From contig OX393577.1 in the NCBI GenBank assembly GCA_947652605.1, positions 47,467,494-47,531,493 of the forward strand: 64,000 nt of DNA, read 5' to 3'. Position numbers and translations under genes: made by a program. Numbering within the stretch: the first letter of the stretch is position 1; every line of letters starts with the position of its first letter. This stretch comes from Elmis aenea (Eukaryota > Arthropoda > Insecta > Coleoptera > Elmidae). Below, in pieces: positions 22,299 through 34,228 of the stretch. The notes beneath the pieces were generated by a model. It was given only the letters and a program-made list of their open reading frames with translations. It was not told where the DNA came from and ran no database searches.

Positions 22299-22575
22299 CC
22301 GGGTGTCACACCTTCATGGTACGTCCCTTTTCTCTTTATTTTTCAAGAAAATTTTCAGAAAATTATGTAGAATCCAAAAATGCAATTATATACAGGGTGT
22401 TCCATTTAAAAATCAAAAGTTGGTGTCACTTCCGCTGAAACAGGAAGTGGAAAAAAATTCGTTTGTGTGTCAAAAAGTGACGTTTATGGAGTTTATACGA
22501 TGCCCCGAGTTTCAAAAAATTTTCTTGAAAAATAAAGAGAAAAAGGTGGGTGTACCATGAACGTGTGACACCCGG
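22299..22575. mobile_element. CCGGGTGTCACAC-ended MITE
   Basis: 277 bp with TA on both sides. Inverted repeats of about 60 bp start CCGGGTGTCACAC.TTCATG and share TTTTCTCTTTATTTTTCAAG. The centre carries an internal ATACAGGGTGTTCCATTT motif (about 22392) and a hairpin, CTTCCGCTGAAACAGGAAG. It resembles the CCGGGTGTAA elements at 16241 and 44391 in size of arms and in the internal module. Confidence 0.85.
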
Positions 22576-23761
22576 TATTTTAGAATAGAGAAATGTATCA
22601 GAAACAGTTAATACAAATAAAAATAGGCACTTATAAATTTGGTGATGTTAGTCCACCACACAGCATTAAAATATGATGTTTGAATTACTTAAGTGAATTA
22701 TTTTAAACTGGCTATTTGCTTTTTAAGAAGCAACTTTAACATATTCTTCCAAGAAATTATTTGATATATTTTAATAGTTTCCATATTTATTTTTAAATAA
22801 GAACAAAGCCAGAGAAACGCATTAAAATTGTTAATACGCAGCTCAGTGGCTCTCAGTAATCACCTCGCACATATAGCCATAAATTCTCAAGAGGATTTGA
22901 GAATATTGTTTCAACTGGAATTTCAGTAGTGTCCGTGGAGATATCAACGAAGCAACTATTTTTATATTGGAGTCATTCGTTCAATTTTGTTAATATCCAC
23001 CACGAAAGGATCTCGAATACAAGTTTTACCTACATCTGGTACTGTGAAATAATCGCAGAAATTGCCTCGCAGATCTTATATTGGGTGAAACTTTCAAAGA
23101 CTGTCTTAGAAAATCCGTATTCCTCAGATTCTAGAATTCTCCCGAGGTTTGAAAATAAATCGAACTTCTAGAGATATGAATGTAATGTGTAGCATACAGT
23201 TAGCACTACGGTGGCGTAATATACCACAGTGGGATATTCCTTTCACGGTTTTTAAAACACGGTTGCTCTAAAATTTTAAGAATTCCTATAGATTAATACA
23301 TTATAACTTTAAGATAGTTTTATTATTAGTGACCGTAATAAACTAAAGTTTAATAGACTTTGCTTGGTAGTCTTAAAAATAAAAGTAGTAATTACATGCA
23401 TGCCACCTTACACAGAGTTGATAAATTGATTTAGCTGAAAAAGGAATAACTGCAAAGTAAAACAGTGACGAATCGTGGATGACCAAGGATAAATAGTCAG
23501 GTAGTTGTAATTTTTAACGTCATAAGGTTTGCAGGGCTGTGTGTAAAAATAAATTCAGAGCCGAAAAAAAAAACTTTTATTTAAATAGTAAAGATATATG
23601 TTTTTTCTTCAAATCAAAAATATCGCCAATGCGGGGCCGGAGACCCGCGCGGTCGTGTGTGGTGCACTCCCTTTCGCCGATTCTGTATAAGAAGCTTAAA
23701 ATAGTTATAATAACTGTAATAAAACGACAGCTATTTTCTGTGGTAGTATCAACCATGATGT
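22576..23761. other. No recognised feature
   Basis: Unique-looking sequence. A GC-rich patch at about 23630-23665 (GGGGCCGGAGACCCGCGCGG) is notable but has no partner nearby. Open frames here are short and unrecognised. Confidence 0.4.
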
Positions 23762-24660
23762 GTGTCTGTTTTGGATTGGATATACTGTGACGGACCGTAC
23801 TGTACATAGGCCGCACTGTTGTGGAAGAGAACTTATTACTCTTATACTTCCTCTGTCCGAAAATAGTGGCTACAATTCAATTTCACGTTCAGATTATTGG
23901 AAATAGTAAACTTAATTAATTTCTCTTAACGTATTTATCAGATTTTTTATGAATCTAAGTGTGCGATGGCCTACTTTGTTTAAATTAGTTGCGCTTTTGT
24001 TTTACGTATAAAGGGGATAACAACTACATACTACAACACAAGTAAAATGAAGTTAAGACGAAGTTCGACTTTAACGACTTCTATAAAATGTGATGAAAAC
24101 GCCGTTAAAGCAGCGCAGAAATTTTTTCAAAATAATGTTTAAACTGTTGTATCTGATTTATCTACGTCTCCTCTTTGAATTAAAACATTTTTGTTCAGTA
24201 ATTCCTCGTTTTCTTGCTTCTTACGATATGTAGCAATTATTTCCGGACAAAAATCGAAGTGAAATCTAGCAACTATTCTTGGACAGAGAAGTATTATTTG
24301 TTGTTGTTAATTTTGGCTCGTGATCATCTTTATAATGTGGATCCCCTCAAACGGTTATTTACGTAATACACAAGTCTAGAGCAATTATTACACAGAAAGA
24401 AACAAATACCACTCAACAATTTTAACAGTCCTTTATTTTTCGATTGGCTGAACAATTTTCCTGTGGTTGGTTCTTAACTACCTAAGCGCGACTTCAAGAT
24501 TTTGAGCTGCTGTTGTCACGCTTTTTTATATTGAAGTTGTATCTGTGTCATTCTTTTCTATAAAAACATACTTTACGAGTAGTGGGTTCTCCATATGATG
24601 TACTTTATCAACATTTCGTTTGTTGATTGATAAAACCCAAATATTGACGTTGCAGGATAA
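23762..24660 (-). repeat. Dispersed module, copy 2
   Basis: The reverse complement matches 60-1103 across both flanks of the embedded MITE. Seen on the minus strand in order: AACGTCAAT, TTGTT.ATAAA, TACATCAT, GTCGCGCTTAGGTAGTTAAG, CGAAAAATAAAGGA, ATAATTGCTCTA, GATCACGAGCC, then the MITE, then GTGCGGCCTATGTACAGTAC. The shared order on both sides of the MITE means the whole block was copied with the MITE present, or the MITE ends are part of a larger element. Confidence 0.7.
23847..24291. mobile_element. Tc1/mariner-type MITE, relative of the one at 421
   Basis: 445 bp flanked by TA. Left end CTTCCTCTGTCCGAAAATAG; the right end in complement is CTTCTCTGTCCAAGAATAG. A second GTCC.GAAATAATTGCTAC block lies inside the right end (about 24235-24250), so the doubled terminal motif seen at 421 is present but at the opposite end of the element. 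The interior differs and carries no transposase. Confidence 0.7.
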
Positions 24661-25539
24661 ATATATTGGACGATAATCGTAAAAATTGGGGAAAACCTAA
24701 ATATCTAGTTTTGTAATCGTCATTTGATTGAAATTTAATAAACTTATTCAGGCGCATCTGATAGTGATCACCAATCATTCTCACATCGATTTTTCTTATC
24801 GTGACTGCTAAGTTAATGTATTTATTTATATGAACGCAATTTCTTCTGTTTGACCTATTGTTTTTTTTTTTTTTTAAATCAATGATATATGACATATGGT
24901 ATTTTACTTTTATATTCATCAATAACTTCGTAAAATTGTGTTGATTAATGACCACTTACATGCATGCGTTGTTATATTGTAGTGGTCAAAAATCAGCAAA
25001 ATAAATTAACGATTGATTTAATGCAGTCTTTACCCAACTTACAACCAACCTTTTAAGAGTTTAGTCATATTAGCGCACGCCATCTAGACTAGTTTCTCAT
25101 ATATTAAATTTTTATGAACTGTTTTCTACAGCTAAAAACATCTAAATTAAAATAAAAATGTTTTCATGTTCCTTTTGAAACCCATTGTGGTACCTCTGGG
25201 GGTAAACACTAATCTAATGGATCGTTTGTCTTCTTATTTTATTGTAGGTAATTTTGCCTCTTCTATAACAACTTCGTAATACAGTCGCTTAACCTCTTAG
25301 TTGGTCTGTCTATGCTTCTTTTTCCTGCGGGTGATTTGTCTTTTGGTATCTTCGCTATTCTCGATATATGTTCCATCTTTCTGTTATCACTCCATTCTAC
25401 TATTGGTTTTATTTCTCATTAACAAGCAAAAATGTAATTCTTGGTCTTTTTAGGTTAGGCAAAAGCCTTTATCAGATGGCACTGTTGAAATTAATTTATG
25501 ATTCATTTAATCCTTATATGAAAGAAGTAAAAATAGAAA
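24661..25539. other. No recognised feature
   Basis: AT-rich DNA with a poly-A/T tract near 24860. The end (about 25440-25539) may belong to the LINE fragment that follows, but I cannot show it. Confidence 0.35.
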
Positions 25540-26040
25540 TACATAAAAAAAGTAGTCACCCCTATGCTAACATATGCCTCTAAGAGATGGACCACAACGG
25601 AAAAACACAAAAAGGCTTTGGAAGGAACCGAGATGGGATTCCTAAAAAAAAGAAAATAAAACCAAATTGGACAAAATTAGAAATACAACACGCAGAGAAA
25701 ATTTAAAAGTGAAACCAACAAGAAAGAAAATAAAAGAAGGAATACTGCGATGGTTCGGACATGTAAAACGTATGGACAATATAAGTAAGACAAGAAATGT
25801 GTTGGAAGGGAGAAGCACCAAAAAGAAAACGAGAGGCAGGCCAAGGAAAAGGTTGCAGGAAGGAGTAAAACAAGCACTAGACATAAAAGGAATAAAGTGG
25901 GAGGATGTAGGGAATAAGATTCAAAACAAAAGAGAATGGAGGAAGATTTGGAAGACTCCAAGAAATGAAAAATGAAAACTCAACTTCCACCCAATGCCTT
26001 ACACCCGTGAGGCTAGATAGGCGACATGGATTAAGTAAGT
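25540..26040 (+). pseudogene. Non-LTR retrotransposon ORF2 C-terminus and 3' tail
   Basis: Frames give VTPMLTYASKRWTTTEKH and then, shifted, KIRNTTRRENLKV, LRWFGHVKRMD, RGRPRKRLQEGVKQA and WEDVGNKIQNKREWRKI before a stop at 25973. This order (TYASERWT-like, then RWFGHV.RM, then RGRPRKR) is the standard C-terminal region after the reverse transcriptase of RTE-like LINEs. The 3' tail ends in a TAAGTAAGTAGG-type short repeat, as expected for such elements. The break between the two frames, near 25655, and the missing reverse transcriptase show it is dead. Confidence 0.85.
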
Positions 26041-29000
26041 AGGTATGTATGTGCTATTAATAAAATATCAGTCGTTGGATGTTTTGTGGACGCATGTAAT
26101 ACCAATATTGACATTAGACAGGGCCCTATATCTCTGTAGCACTATACTGGAATCGTGTACACACTATGCACAGGACTCAATATATCATGTTTATTGTAAA
26201 TACGTTATGAATACATGCGAACTGCTCGATATTGTTGTACAGAGACATGTCATATGCTCCGATTGCTTCCCATGTAACATTTATTTATGGAAAGCCCTTA
26301 CAATATAACCGCGTGCACAAATATAAAAGAAATTGCGATGCCACATTCTACTTCGTCCGCTATTTAATATGTTAAACTAAATAAATAACATTTTATGCCA
26401 GTTTAAGATGCAAATTTTACTGCACTGTTTTCGACGATGTTCTTTTTTATTGACGTTTAAAATATTTGATTGTTATTGCTCATGTTCGGACGTAAACAAG
26501 TAAAACCAAATATAGAACACAATTTCGTATTTCCATCGCAAATTGATATGTGATATTTATATCGATATTTTGATTGTTTGGCAGAAGCTGCAAGATAAAC
26601 GATAAAATATCGAAAAATATTTAAATTATAAAGCATTTACCTTTTGAAATGTTTATTGTTCATTATAATAATTAAAATGTATTCCGTAGCGATGCTCTTA
26701 TATTAAAGGGAATTTTATGAAGGGATTTTATAATTCCTGTTTAATAGGGTCATAAAATTGCTTTAATAAGCAATAAAAGTCAATGAATTTTATATAAAAA
26801 TATGGCCAGTAAAATTTAGTTATTACAACTCCATTAATATTTTTAATCTAAAAATTACAATCATATAACAATTTTTTTTAATTAAGTAATGTTGAAATGT
26901 TTGTTTTTATAAAGCTGTATTTTTTTGTGAAGTATGACCTATATTTCGCTTGTTTCTGCTTAATTCCACTACCTGCTCATAATACGTGAAACCAAAATGA
27001 GGAATTGCATGAAATGTGTCATCAATCGTTGATTTCAATTAAATCATATCAAGTTCAATGAATTTATTGTCCGTGTGCTAGATCTCGTTAAAGTCAAATT
27101 GTTATAGGGACATCTATTATGCGGCATTTACCAATATCAGGATTCAATTCCTCAAAATTATTTACATTAAATTTGCATTCAAAACACAGAGCGATGTGAT
27201 ATTGGATCTGGTTACATGTTTACTTTCATGTGTAGTCTATTATTTAGACTGTTATTCAGGGCCATATTTACACTTTTGGAAGCCCAAGGCGCAATATTAT
27301 CTGAGGTCCCTACCCATGTTGCGTAACAATGTAAATTAAAAGTTTTAACAAAGCTTAGCTCAAAAGACATTGTTAAATGATTACAGTATTTATATTATAA
27401 AAAAAAAATTAAAACAGTTTTACGTAAACAAACTTCTACATACGAATTTAGTACTATAACAGGTACACAGTTTTTAATTTGTTGATTGGTTGTCATAGTA
27501 AGTACATAAACTACAACGACCGGCTTACCTGATTTATAGTGGTTGTTGTCCAAAAAGCATTTTTTTCAAATTTGACCATGACGGTAGAAGTAAAATACTA
27601 TGTGTGATACATCAATAAATTCAGAAAAAAATCCTATTGGATTATATAAATGGCAATTATTGCGCCTATACAACCTAATAAATGTCTTTTGTCTTATTTT
27701 TATGGAAATAATTTTGTTTTGCCCTGCGACTCTTAAATTGTACTTTATATGCGGTTCTTTAAGATTGAGATCTCCTAGAAAGTGTCAACTCTTGCGGCTA
27801 TATTTAAACAGAGCCCTGCTATAATTTAATTAATGATGTACAATGTTTAAGCTTTCATAATAAAATTTAGGTTTTCCAAATTCCAATTGTATTTCAAATA
27901 TTTTCATATCTATAATGTTACAATTTTATAGTGTCATTTAGAAAATTAAAAGTCCTATCAAAAATAAAAATAAATAAATGGAGGTTATCATTTTAAAAAA
28001 ATGTTGAAGACGCCATTCCTCGAAAATTAATGAAGATCAAGAATTAAGTCATATATAAAATGTGTATTTTAAAATATGTAATGGAGATGTTTAAGGAATT
28101 TTTTCAAAAACATTTTGTTTCGATTTTTATGAATTTAATCCAAACTTCTGCCGCGCACTGTGTTTAAATATCGTATTAACTTTTAATTTAAAATAAAAAT
28201 CGTAAAGCCTAATTTTTAAATTGTTGCTTTACTTTAGTAATAAATTTCCCAATGGTTTTTATTCCAGAAAGTCTCTTATCTATCCTTTTGTACCAAAACC
28301 ATGCTTATTCAAACCTATTTCATTAGTACCTAGTTCAAAAACATTGAGAAGAAAAGTATATAGATACCTAGGTATTATTTGAACTTTTGGTAAAGTAAGT
28401 AATTCTTATTTAACGAATCTATCCATTTAGTAGATTTTCAAAATATTATAAAGCTAAGACACGGTATTATCTAGTTATAAAGTCTAACTAGAAGTAGCAA
28501 TCAATTTAATTTAATTATTACACGCATGCGTTTTTTTTTTGTGCAGATATTTGTTCGTGATAACATTATTAGACCCCTTAAAGTAATACTGCATTCATTG
28601 GAAATATTTTGGTGAGACGACGCTATTGAAAATCGGTTATTTTTGAAAAATGCCATAATTACGGATCCCCGCCATTCACATGTCCTCTGATACGTTTTTA
28701 AAAAATGTCACATAAATGACAAATCACGATCCATACAGCTAAAGCATTTCCATAACGACGCCGGCTGTAATAAATGTGATTAAAAAATGTCACGCCATAA
28801 TGGCGATATCTGTTTTAAACAATGACTATGAAATTGCATGCAACTGCTCTATCCTACTTGCATTGCTAAAGTTTGATAGTGGCTTTTAATAGTAAAAGCT
28901 ACTGAAAAAGTCTAGCGCTTCCCATATAATCCCAAAGGAATGGCTTTGCACACGATCAGCTGCATCCACTTCATATAAATTCAAATTCAGTCAAAGCCAT

Positions 29001-30425
29001 ATAGACGCATTTACATGTAGATCTGTTTGTAGCTTCACGATACTACAGTATCCTAGGACAGATCATGCAATTACTACGTATGAATCAGTGTTGTACATGG
29101 CAATATCGATGGACCGGGAACGTGTCATGATTTGCTATATAATACAGACACCCCATTATTACAGAGAACTATGACTTACTTCACTATAATAGGATGTAGC
29201 CGCAAGTTCACTTAACTTGAGTGCAACATTGGTGCTAGTCAAGATTGGAGCGGCCTTATTAAGTTTACGTAGCACCGGTATTTCAACACTGCTCGAAATT
29301 AATTACACGTTTTTATGGCTAGATTCATTCGAGATTTTCTGCTGGAAAATTAGAATTATTCAACTAACTTGGTGCGTAGCTCATGCAACTCACATTTGGT
29401 AAAAAATTATAAGCTCGGAATAGAGATTGTGAAATAAGAGGGTGTGGTTATTCTGTAACTTTAGTTTTAAATAAAACCTTAAAGATAAAACCTAGTATTA
29501 TTAAAAGCGATTAGGTGTTGTTTTAACAAAATTATGTCGTGAAAAGACAATTTAAAGGGCATTTCTTAATAAACCCTTTTCCACGGATTGCGTAGTAAAG
29601 CGTACTACTTACAAATGTTTTTCCCGCCCTTTTTTGAAGTGTTATTGTAGGCTATATGTTTACCTTTTTTGCAATTACTGGCATTTCTGAAAACAGGAAG
29701 CTTTTGTTTAGTAAATAAAGTTGCTTGCGACCCTTAGAAACTACACTTTTAAATTAAAAAAGTGTCTTTGCCTGACCACTAACAAATATGGTCGTCGTGG
29801 AGATATTGATGACCTTGTATAATTACGAAATAAACATGAAAATGGAAGTAAGAGTGAATTTTTGATTTCTGGTTATGATACTGATAAGGAAGAGGGTGTA
29901 GAAAATATAATAATAGTAGTGATGAGAGGATAGAATGACCCGGACCAAGAGAGGATGTACTATTGTGTAGGAAGACTTTCCAAAATTTGATGGAAGCATG
30001 TTTTTGGTTTTGTAATAAATGTTTGCATCATAAAGAGTTTTACGAAATTCGATGTAACAAATATAGCAGCAACTATTTTACAAAGCAAATACACTTAGCT
30101 CCACTTCAGAAAGAAATTCTTAAAACAGATGATAGTAAGATCAGCAAAAAAAACGGCTTTAAACATTTAACTGCCCAAAGAATATTTTTGGGTGGAGTTA
30201 ACTAACCTTAAACTTTTTGCCATAAAACCTACAGGTGTAGGATACTTCGCTTTTCTTCATTTTTTTTTATCATGTAAAGTTATGGTTTTTGAAAAGACCT
30301 CTACAAATTTTAAGCTTTTATTTTAATGTTCTGGGTGTAACTAAAATCTGTCGGTAATTTTTTTTAGCCTTCGTTTATGCTATTTGGCCGTACTTCTGTT
30401 TTTGTATTTTATTACTATAAATATA
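26041..30425. other. Long stretch without recognised elements
   Basis: This is the longest stretch without paired ends or retroelement motifs. It contains scattered short frames without known similarity, among them 29963-30205 (MCRKTFQNLMEACFWFCNKC..., cysteine-containing, unknown). AGGGCCATATTTACACTTTT near 27258 resembles ends of some hAT or SINE-like repeats, but no partner was found. The 28.6-29.4 kb part is less AT-rich and could be unique, possibly regulatory, host DNA. Confidence 0.4.
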
Positions 30426-31300
30426 GAGGGTGTTTGAAATTCGACTTTTAACACGGTAATCTTGCTTATTATAGTCGTGTCCGGAACATTTTTTGCCCAC
30501 AATTCTTCACCCACAATTCTTCGCCCACAATTCTTCGCCTCCACAATTCTTCGCCCACAATTCTTCGCCTACACAATTCTTTGCCGTCACAATTCTTCGC
30601 CGCTAATTTTTCGCCACATCCAAGCACATCACAAATTTTGTTTGTAAATGTGATTGTTTTTATTTATAACATAATTTTTACAGATTATTTTACATTATGT
30701 TAGGTTAGGTTAGGTTTATTTAATTACCATTCTTACTATAATAACATAAACAACATTAAAAATCACAACATACGCTATTTATGTAGCAATTTTTGACATC
30801 ATATTAAAAGAAGAAGTATTAATATACAAGAAACAACTTAAGGCATAACGTAAAATAATCTGTAAAAATCACATTATAAATAAAAACCATCACATTCAGA
30901 AATAAAATTTGTGATATGCTTGTATGCGGCGAAACATTGTGGCGGCGAGAATTGTGGGCGAAGAATTGTGGAGGCGAATAATTGTGGGCGAAGAATGTTC
31001 CTAGACCCTATTATAATAGCTAGAGGATTGATTTAAATTTGACAAAGTTACTGAATTCGGTGCTAATGAATCCGAAGAGAAATTGGAAGTATCTTAAACG
31101 GTATCAAAGGAAATGGGTAAAAACCGAAAAATACGACTTTTAAAAATATTCTATTCTTCTATACTCCTTTGTAGTGTAAAATATACGTTCAAAAATATTT
31201 TTGGGAAATAAGTTGTAGATTTTTTACACACTGTAAAATGAAAACATTTATTGGTTTTAATATTATTTATAATGATAAATATATAACTCAACTATCTAAC
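30426..31300 (+). mobile_element. GAGGGTGTTTG-ended element carrying an insertion
   Basis: The left end after TA is GAGGGTGTTTGAAATTCGAC, followed by CTTGCTTATTATA. The sequence resumes after the iteron element as ATAGCTAGAGGATTG and later matches an arm of element I (TTGTAGATTTTTTACACACTG, TGAAAACATTTATTGGTTTT near 31200-31260). Only the left portion is recognisable. The right boundary is approximate. Confidence 0.6.
30474..31008. mobile_element. Iteron-bearing foldback element with 7-bp TSD
   Basis: 535 bp, flanked by TATTATA at 30467-30473 and 31009-31015. Both ends share GGAACATT followed by tandem 14-16-bp repeats of the type CGCCCACAATTCTT: about eight at the left (30490-30615) and about four in inverted orientation at the right (30927-31000). 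Inside the iterons, a further inverted repeat of about 90 bp (AAGCA.ATCACAAATTTT, TTTACAGATTATTTTAC) pairs the arms. The centre has no coding sequence; TTAGG occurs three times in a row near 30704. The structure resembles foldback (FB-like) transposons. Confidence 0.85.
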
Positions 31301-31688
31301 GATTTATAAAACTGATATGACTGTTTTATCATCTTGTTGGCTGCTTTTTAAATAATTTTTAGCATAATAAACCTAAGGAATAAATCGGTTTTATTATGAC
31401 GAAAAGAAACATCGAAACAATGAAATTGTTCTTTTTTTATTTTAATATTAGTTATATTAAATTAAACGACTAAAAACGTAAAAAGAAGTTAGTGATATAA
31501 CGCTATATTAAATTTGGATATGAATAATTCATTTAGTTGCGCAACTTATTTATTTACAAGCAAAAGAGTAGCATAAAACGGCTCAGTAAGTAGTATCACA
31601 TCTAAACGATTAAAAAAAATATTTCAGTAAACATCCAAAAATTACGAATTCGATTATATGCCTTATTACAAATAACCTTAAATTAAAC
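31301..31688. other. No recognised feature
   Basis: AT-rich DNA between the host element of the iteron insertion and the Penelope-like fragment. Its 3' part could be the eroded 5' side of that fragment, but no coding similarity is visible. Confidence 0.35.
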
Positions 31689-32420
31689 ATGCTTACAAGA
31701 GCTCTGCAGGAAAACGGTTATCAACAAAGACATATACTTCGAGCCATACAGAAAAGTGCTACGCCGAATGAGAAAACGAAGAAGGACTACATCGCTACAA
31801 CTTATCTACCCTACATCGGAGGAGTAACAGAATATCGAAAATACTCCAAAAACACAACATCAATACAGTCTTCAACGCTCCAGTGACGCTCTCCAGTAAA
31901 CTAAGAAGAACGCCTGGCTCAGGATTGAATCACCCGGTCATATATAGCATACCCTGCTCCTGTGGAAAAGTGTATATAGGACAGACTGGCAGAAGCATAC
32001 AAACGTGCCTTAAAGAACATGAACAAAAAGAAAACAAATAGAAAAATCGGCCGTAGCAGAACATGCCCAGGACATGGGGCATACCATACTTTTCGACGAC
32101 ACAAAATTACTGGCCCGCGCCAATCACTTCTGGCCTAGACTATTTAGGGAATCTATGGAAATTGCCCAGAACCCCAACAACTTTAACAGACAGGCCTGCA
32201 ACTACCAAGCATTTGGAAACCGGTCATCAAGAAATCGCTGAGGCGAAAGAACTCGTCAGGTGGAACACCACGCCTCCACAGCCGGATATATAAACCCTGC
32301 AACAAACCCACCAAATCAGTCGTTTGATAAAGACCAACATAGAATGGTCGAAACGTCACACAAATCAAGAAGACGCTGTTCCAAACCCGGGAACGAAGAT
32401 TGTAACAACCTTAAAGGGGC
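31689..32420 (+). pseudogene. Penelope-like element 3' part with GIY-YIG endonuclease
   Basis: Three consecutive frames reconstruct the end of a Penelope-like protein: LQENGYQQRHILRAI ... TYLPYIGGVTE (31689-31885); FNAPVTLSSKLRRTPGSG, VIYSIPCSCGKVYIGQTGRS and TCLKEHE (to about 32040); then SAVAEHAQDMGHTI, FRESMEIAQNPNNFNRQ (to about 32250). Family knowledge: PLEs encode reverse transcriptase followed by a GIY-YIG nuclease with a CxC motif at its start; here the reverse transcriptase is missing. The nuclease's usual Arg in the TRLKEH helix reads Cys. Frameshifts at about 31850 and stops near 32040 make it inactive. The tail carries GGTCGAAACGTCACAC, typical of PLE 3' ends. Confidence 0.85.
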
Positions 32421-33529
32421 CTCAAAGTTTGTAAATTTTTCAATTCATTCATAAAACCTGTTTTTACAACGTAGATGTTTTAAAAGGCAACAAAAACTGC
32501 TTTCTTGCTGTATTAAAAAAATTAAGATAATTATTTTTTTTAACACTAAACTAAGACTCGTGATTCGTGATAATGAGCCACTGGTTATATTTTAAAGGTG
32601 ATAAATGATAGAAACATACCACACGTATAAAATCGATACGGAGGTGTAAAAAGCTCGTTTTTCTTAGCAGAGATAGTGTTCCAGTATTGATTAATGTACT
32701 TCCCATATCTTGCCCCCATTTCAAATGACTTTTTTGATAACCGTTAGACCATTTGTTTTCAACGTTTTACGAACGAAAATAGTTGAGAGAACTTTACAGT
32801 GGTAACCTAGTTATGAAAAATTCTCCAGTCATGGGTAAAGAATGAATGGAAACAATTTAGATAACTACTTGCGAAAACGATTTTTCGTTTTTCTTTAAAT
32901 TAACTAGATTTCATTATGCATAGTTGGCTTTTGGAATACGTGCAAATAAAAAGCAAAAAGATAATATCACAACATTTTTGTGAAATTTTCTTTGATCTTA
33001 AATCTAAAGTTATGCTTATTTACAAGTAAATGTTGTTTTGAGCATTAGAAAGGGTCATTTTGTTTTTGAATCTTAAACGGCTTTGTATATTTAACAAGGC
33101 GGACATTCTTGTTTGAAGTGTTGTGTCATCGGTTGAGTGCCATTTACTTTTGCAGAAGCTGTGTCTTTGGAAATGTTTTCAAGAAGGCTTTAGCTTGTAT
33201 TTTTAAAAGAACGAATTCTTTTGTTCATTAAACGAACGTATAAAGTATAAAAATACGTCTTCAATTGCTTTTTGGAAAGGTAGTGAAACATAACATCAAA
33301 TGGATATGTGAATATACAAAATAATTTATTTTATCTTAAGTTGTAACTGAAACAAGTCAATGAAAAATGTTGGAGATAAAACAAGTAAAAAAATGTATTT
33401 GTGTATTCAAAACGTTTCTTGAAATATTTGCCGTCTTTAAGTTTAACGATAAGATGTACAATTTGTAAAAATAATTCCGCAGGATATTTTAAGAAATGAT
33501 TTATTCGTCTTCTTTTTTTTTGAGGCACA
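32421..33529. other. No recognised feature
   Basis: AT-rich DNA. No element ends, coding similarity or RNA genes that I can support. Confidence 0.4.
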
Positions 33530-33844
33530 GTTTTACGCTCCCCTTAACAGGGGTGCTTCCTCTTACGAAGACTGTCAGAATTGGACCAATTTTTTTTTGA
33601 GATTTTCCTACTTCCTTCGATCCTCGCGGCTTTTTATCTCTTACTATTTGCGGTAGTTTATTATCCTGCTTACGTGCTGATTCCATTGCTTATTTTTATA
33701 ATTAATGAAATTGGTGGTGTCTTATATTTCACACGTCTTGTTATTCCTAGGCTAGCTAATCTCTATATCTCGTATCCTGGTGGATGACTAGTAATCGTTT
33801 TGAAAGTAGACATTTCTGTTGTTCTTGTGAGCTGTATTGTCTTT
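33530..33844 (-). pseudogene. LINE ORF2 C-terminus, distal piece (split by piggyBac)
   Basis: On the minus strand, the sequence gives KKTIQLTRTTEMSTFKTIT, then NKLPQIVRDKKPRGSKEVGK. This matches the usual LINE tail of the kind TTEM..LR.I.G and (N)RL.KI..D.KP.GKR..GRP.KRW, with the final W motif decayed. Upstream (higher coordinates) it is interrupted exactly at the TTAA of the piggyBac element. The reading continues beyond at 36247. Confidence 0.75.
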
Positions 33845-33848
33845 TTAA

Positions 33849-33865
33849 CCCGGCGTGAATGAGGT
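33849..33865 (+). repeat. piggyBac left terminal inverted repeat
   Basis: CCCGGCGTGAATGAGGT, immediately inside the left TTAA. It pairs with 36226-36242. Confidence 0.95.
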
Positions 33866-34228
33866 GAAAAATAATTACACCAGCTATGAGGTGGGTGTGA
33901 CATACCCATATATTAAATTACAGCTTTTGTCAACCGAGGTAACTTTATAATATTATTCATTTTTGTTATGTATTTGTTACATTGTGGATAATGAATTGAC
34001 ATAATGAAATAACTGATTTTAATGTTTAAAATATTTATTTTTTTACCAAATTTAAAATTATATATTTTTCTTAATAAATTAACATTAATTAGGAACTTTG
34101 ACTTAATATCTAATAATTACGAATACTGAGATCAACAGCGTAGGTACATAAACACAAATGATAAACCTCTCTTCATACTTTAAATATAAAAATAAAATTA
34201 ATTCAATAGAAAACTACCCTAAAAACTG

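Noticed and set aside
22303..22560. 85-codon plus-strand frame with good length
   Set aside because: It lies wholly within the inverted repeats of a 277-bp MITE, so it is a by-product of that structure.
24608..24955. 115-codon minus-strand frame
   Set aside because: Lys/Asn/Ile-rich AT-driven composition with no recognisable motif; partly overlaps the repeat module.
29963..30205. 80-codon frame with several Cys and His
   Set aside because: Spacing does not fit a known zinc-binding pattern and no family was recognised; kept only as a remark in the region entry.
30700..30720. Three TTAGG units in a row, the insect telomere repeat
   Set aside because: Only three units inside the iteron element; too short for telomeric DNA, and TTAGGTTAGG occurs by chance in insect DNA.
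30467..31015. CRISPR-like array of CCCACAATTCTTCG units
   Set aside because: Units are directly adjacent without unique spacers, occur inverted at the other end, and the DNA is eukaryotic; this is an iteron foldback.
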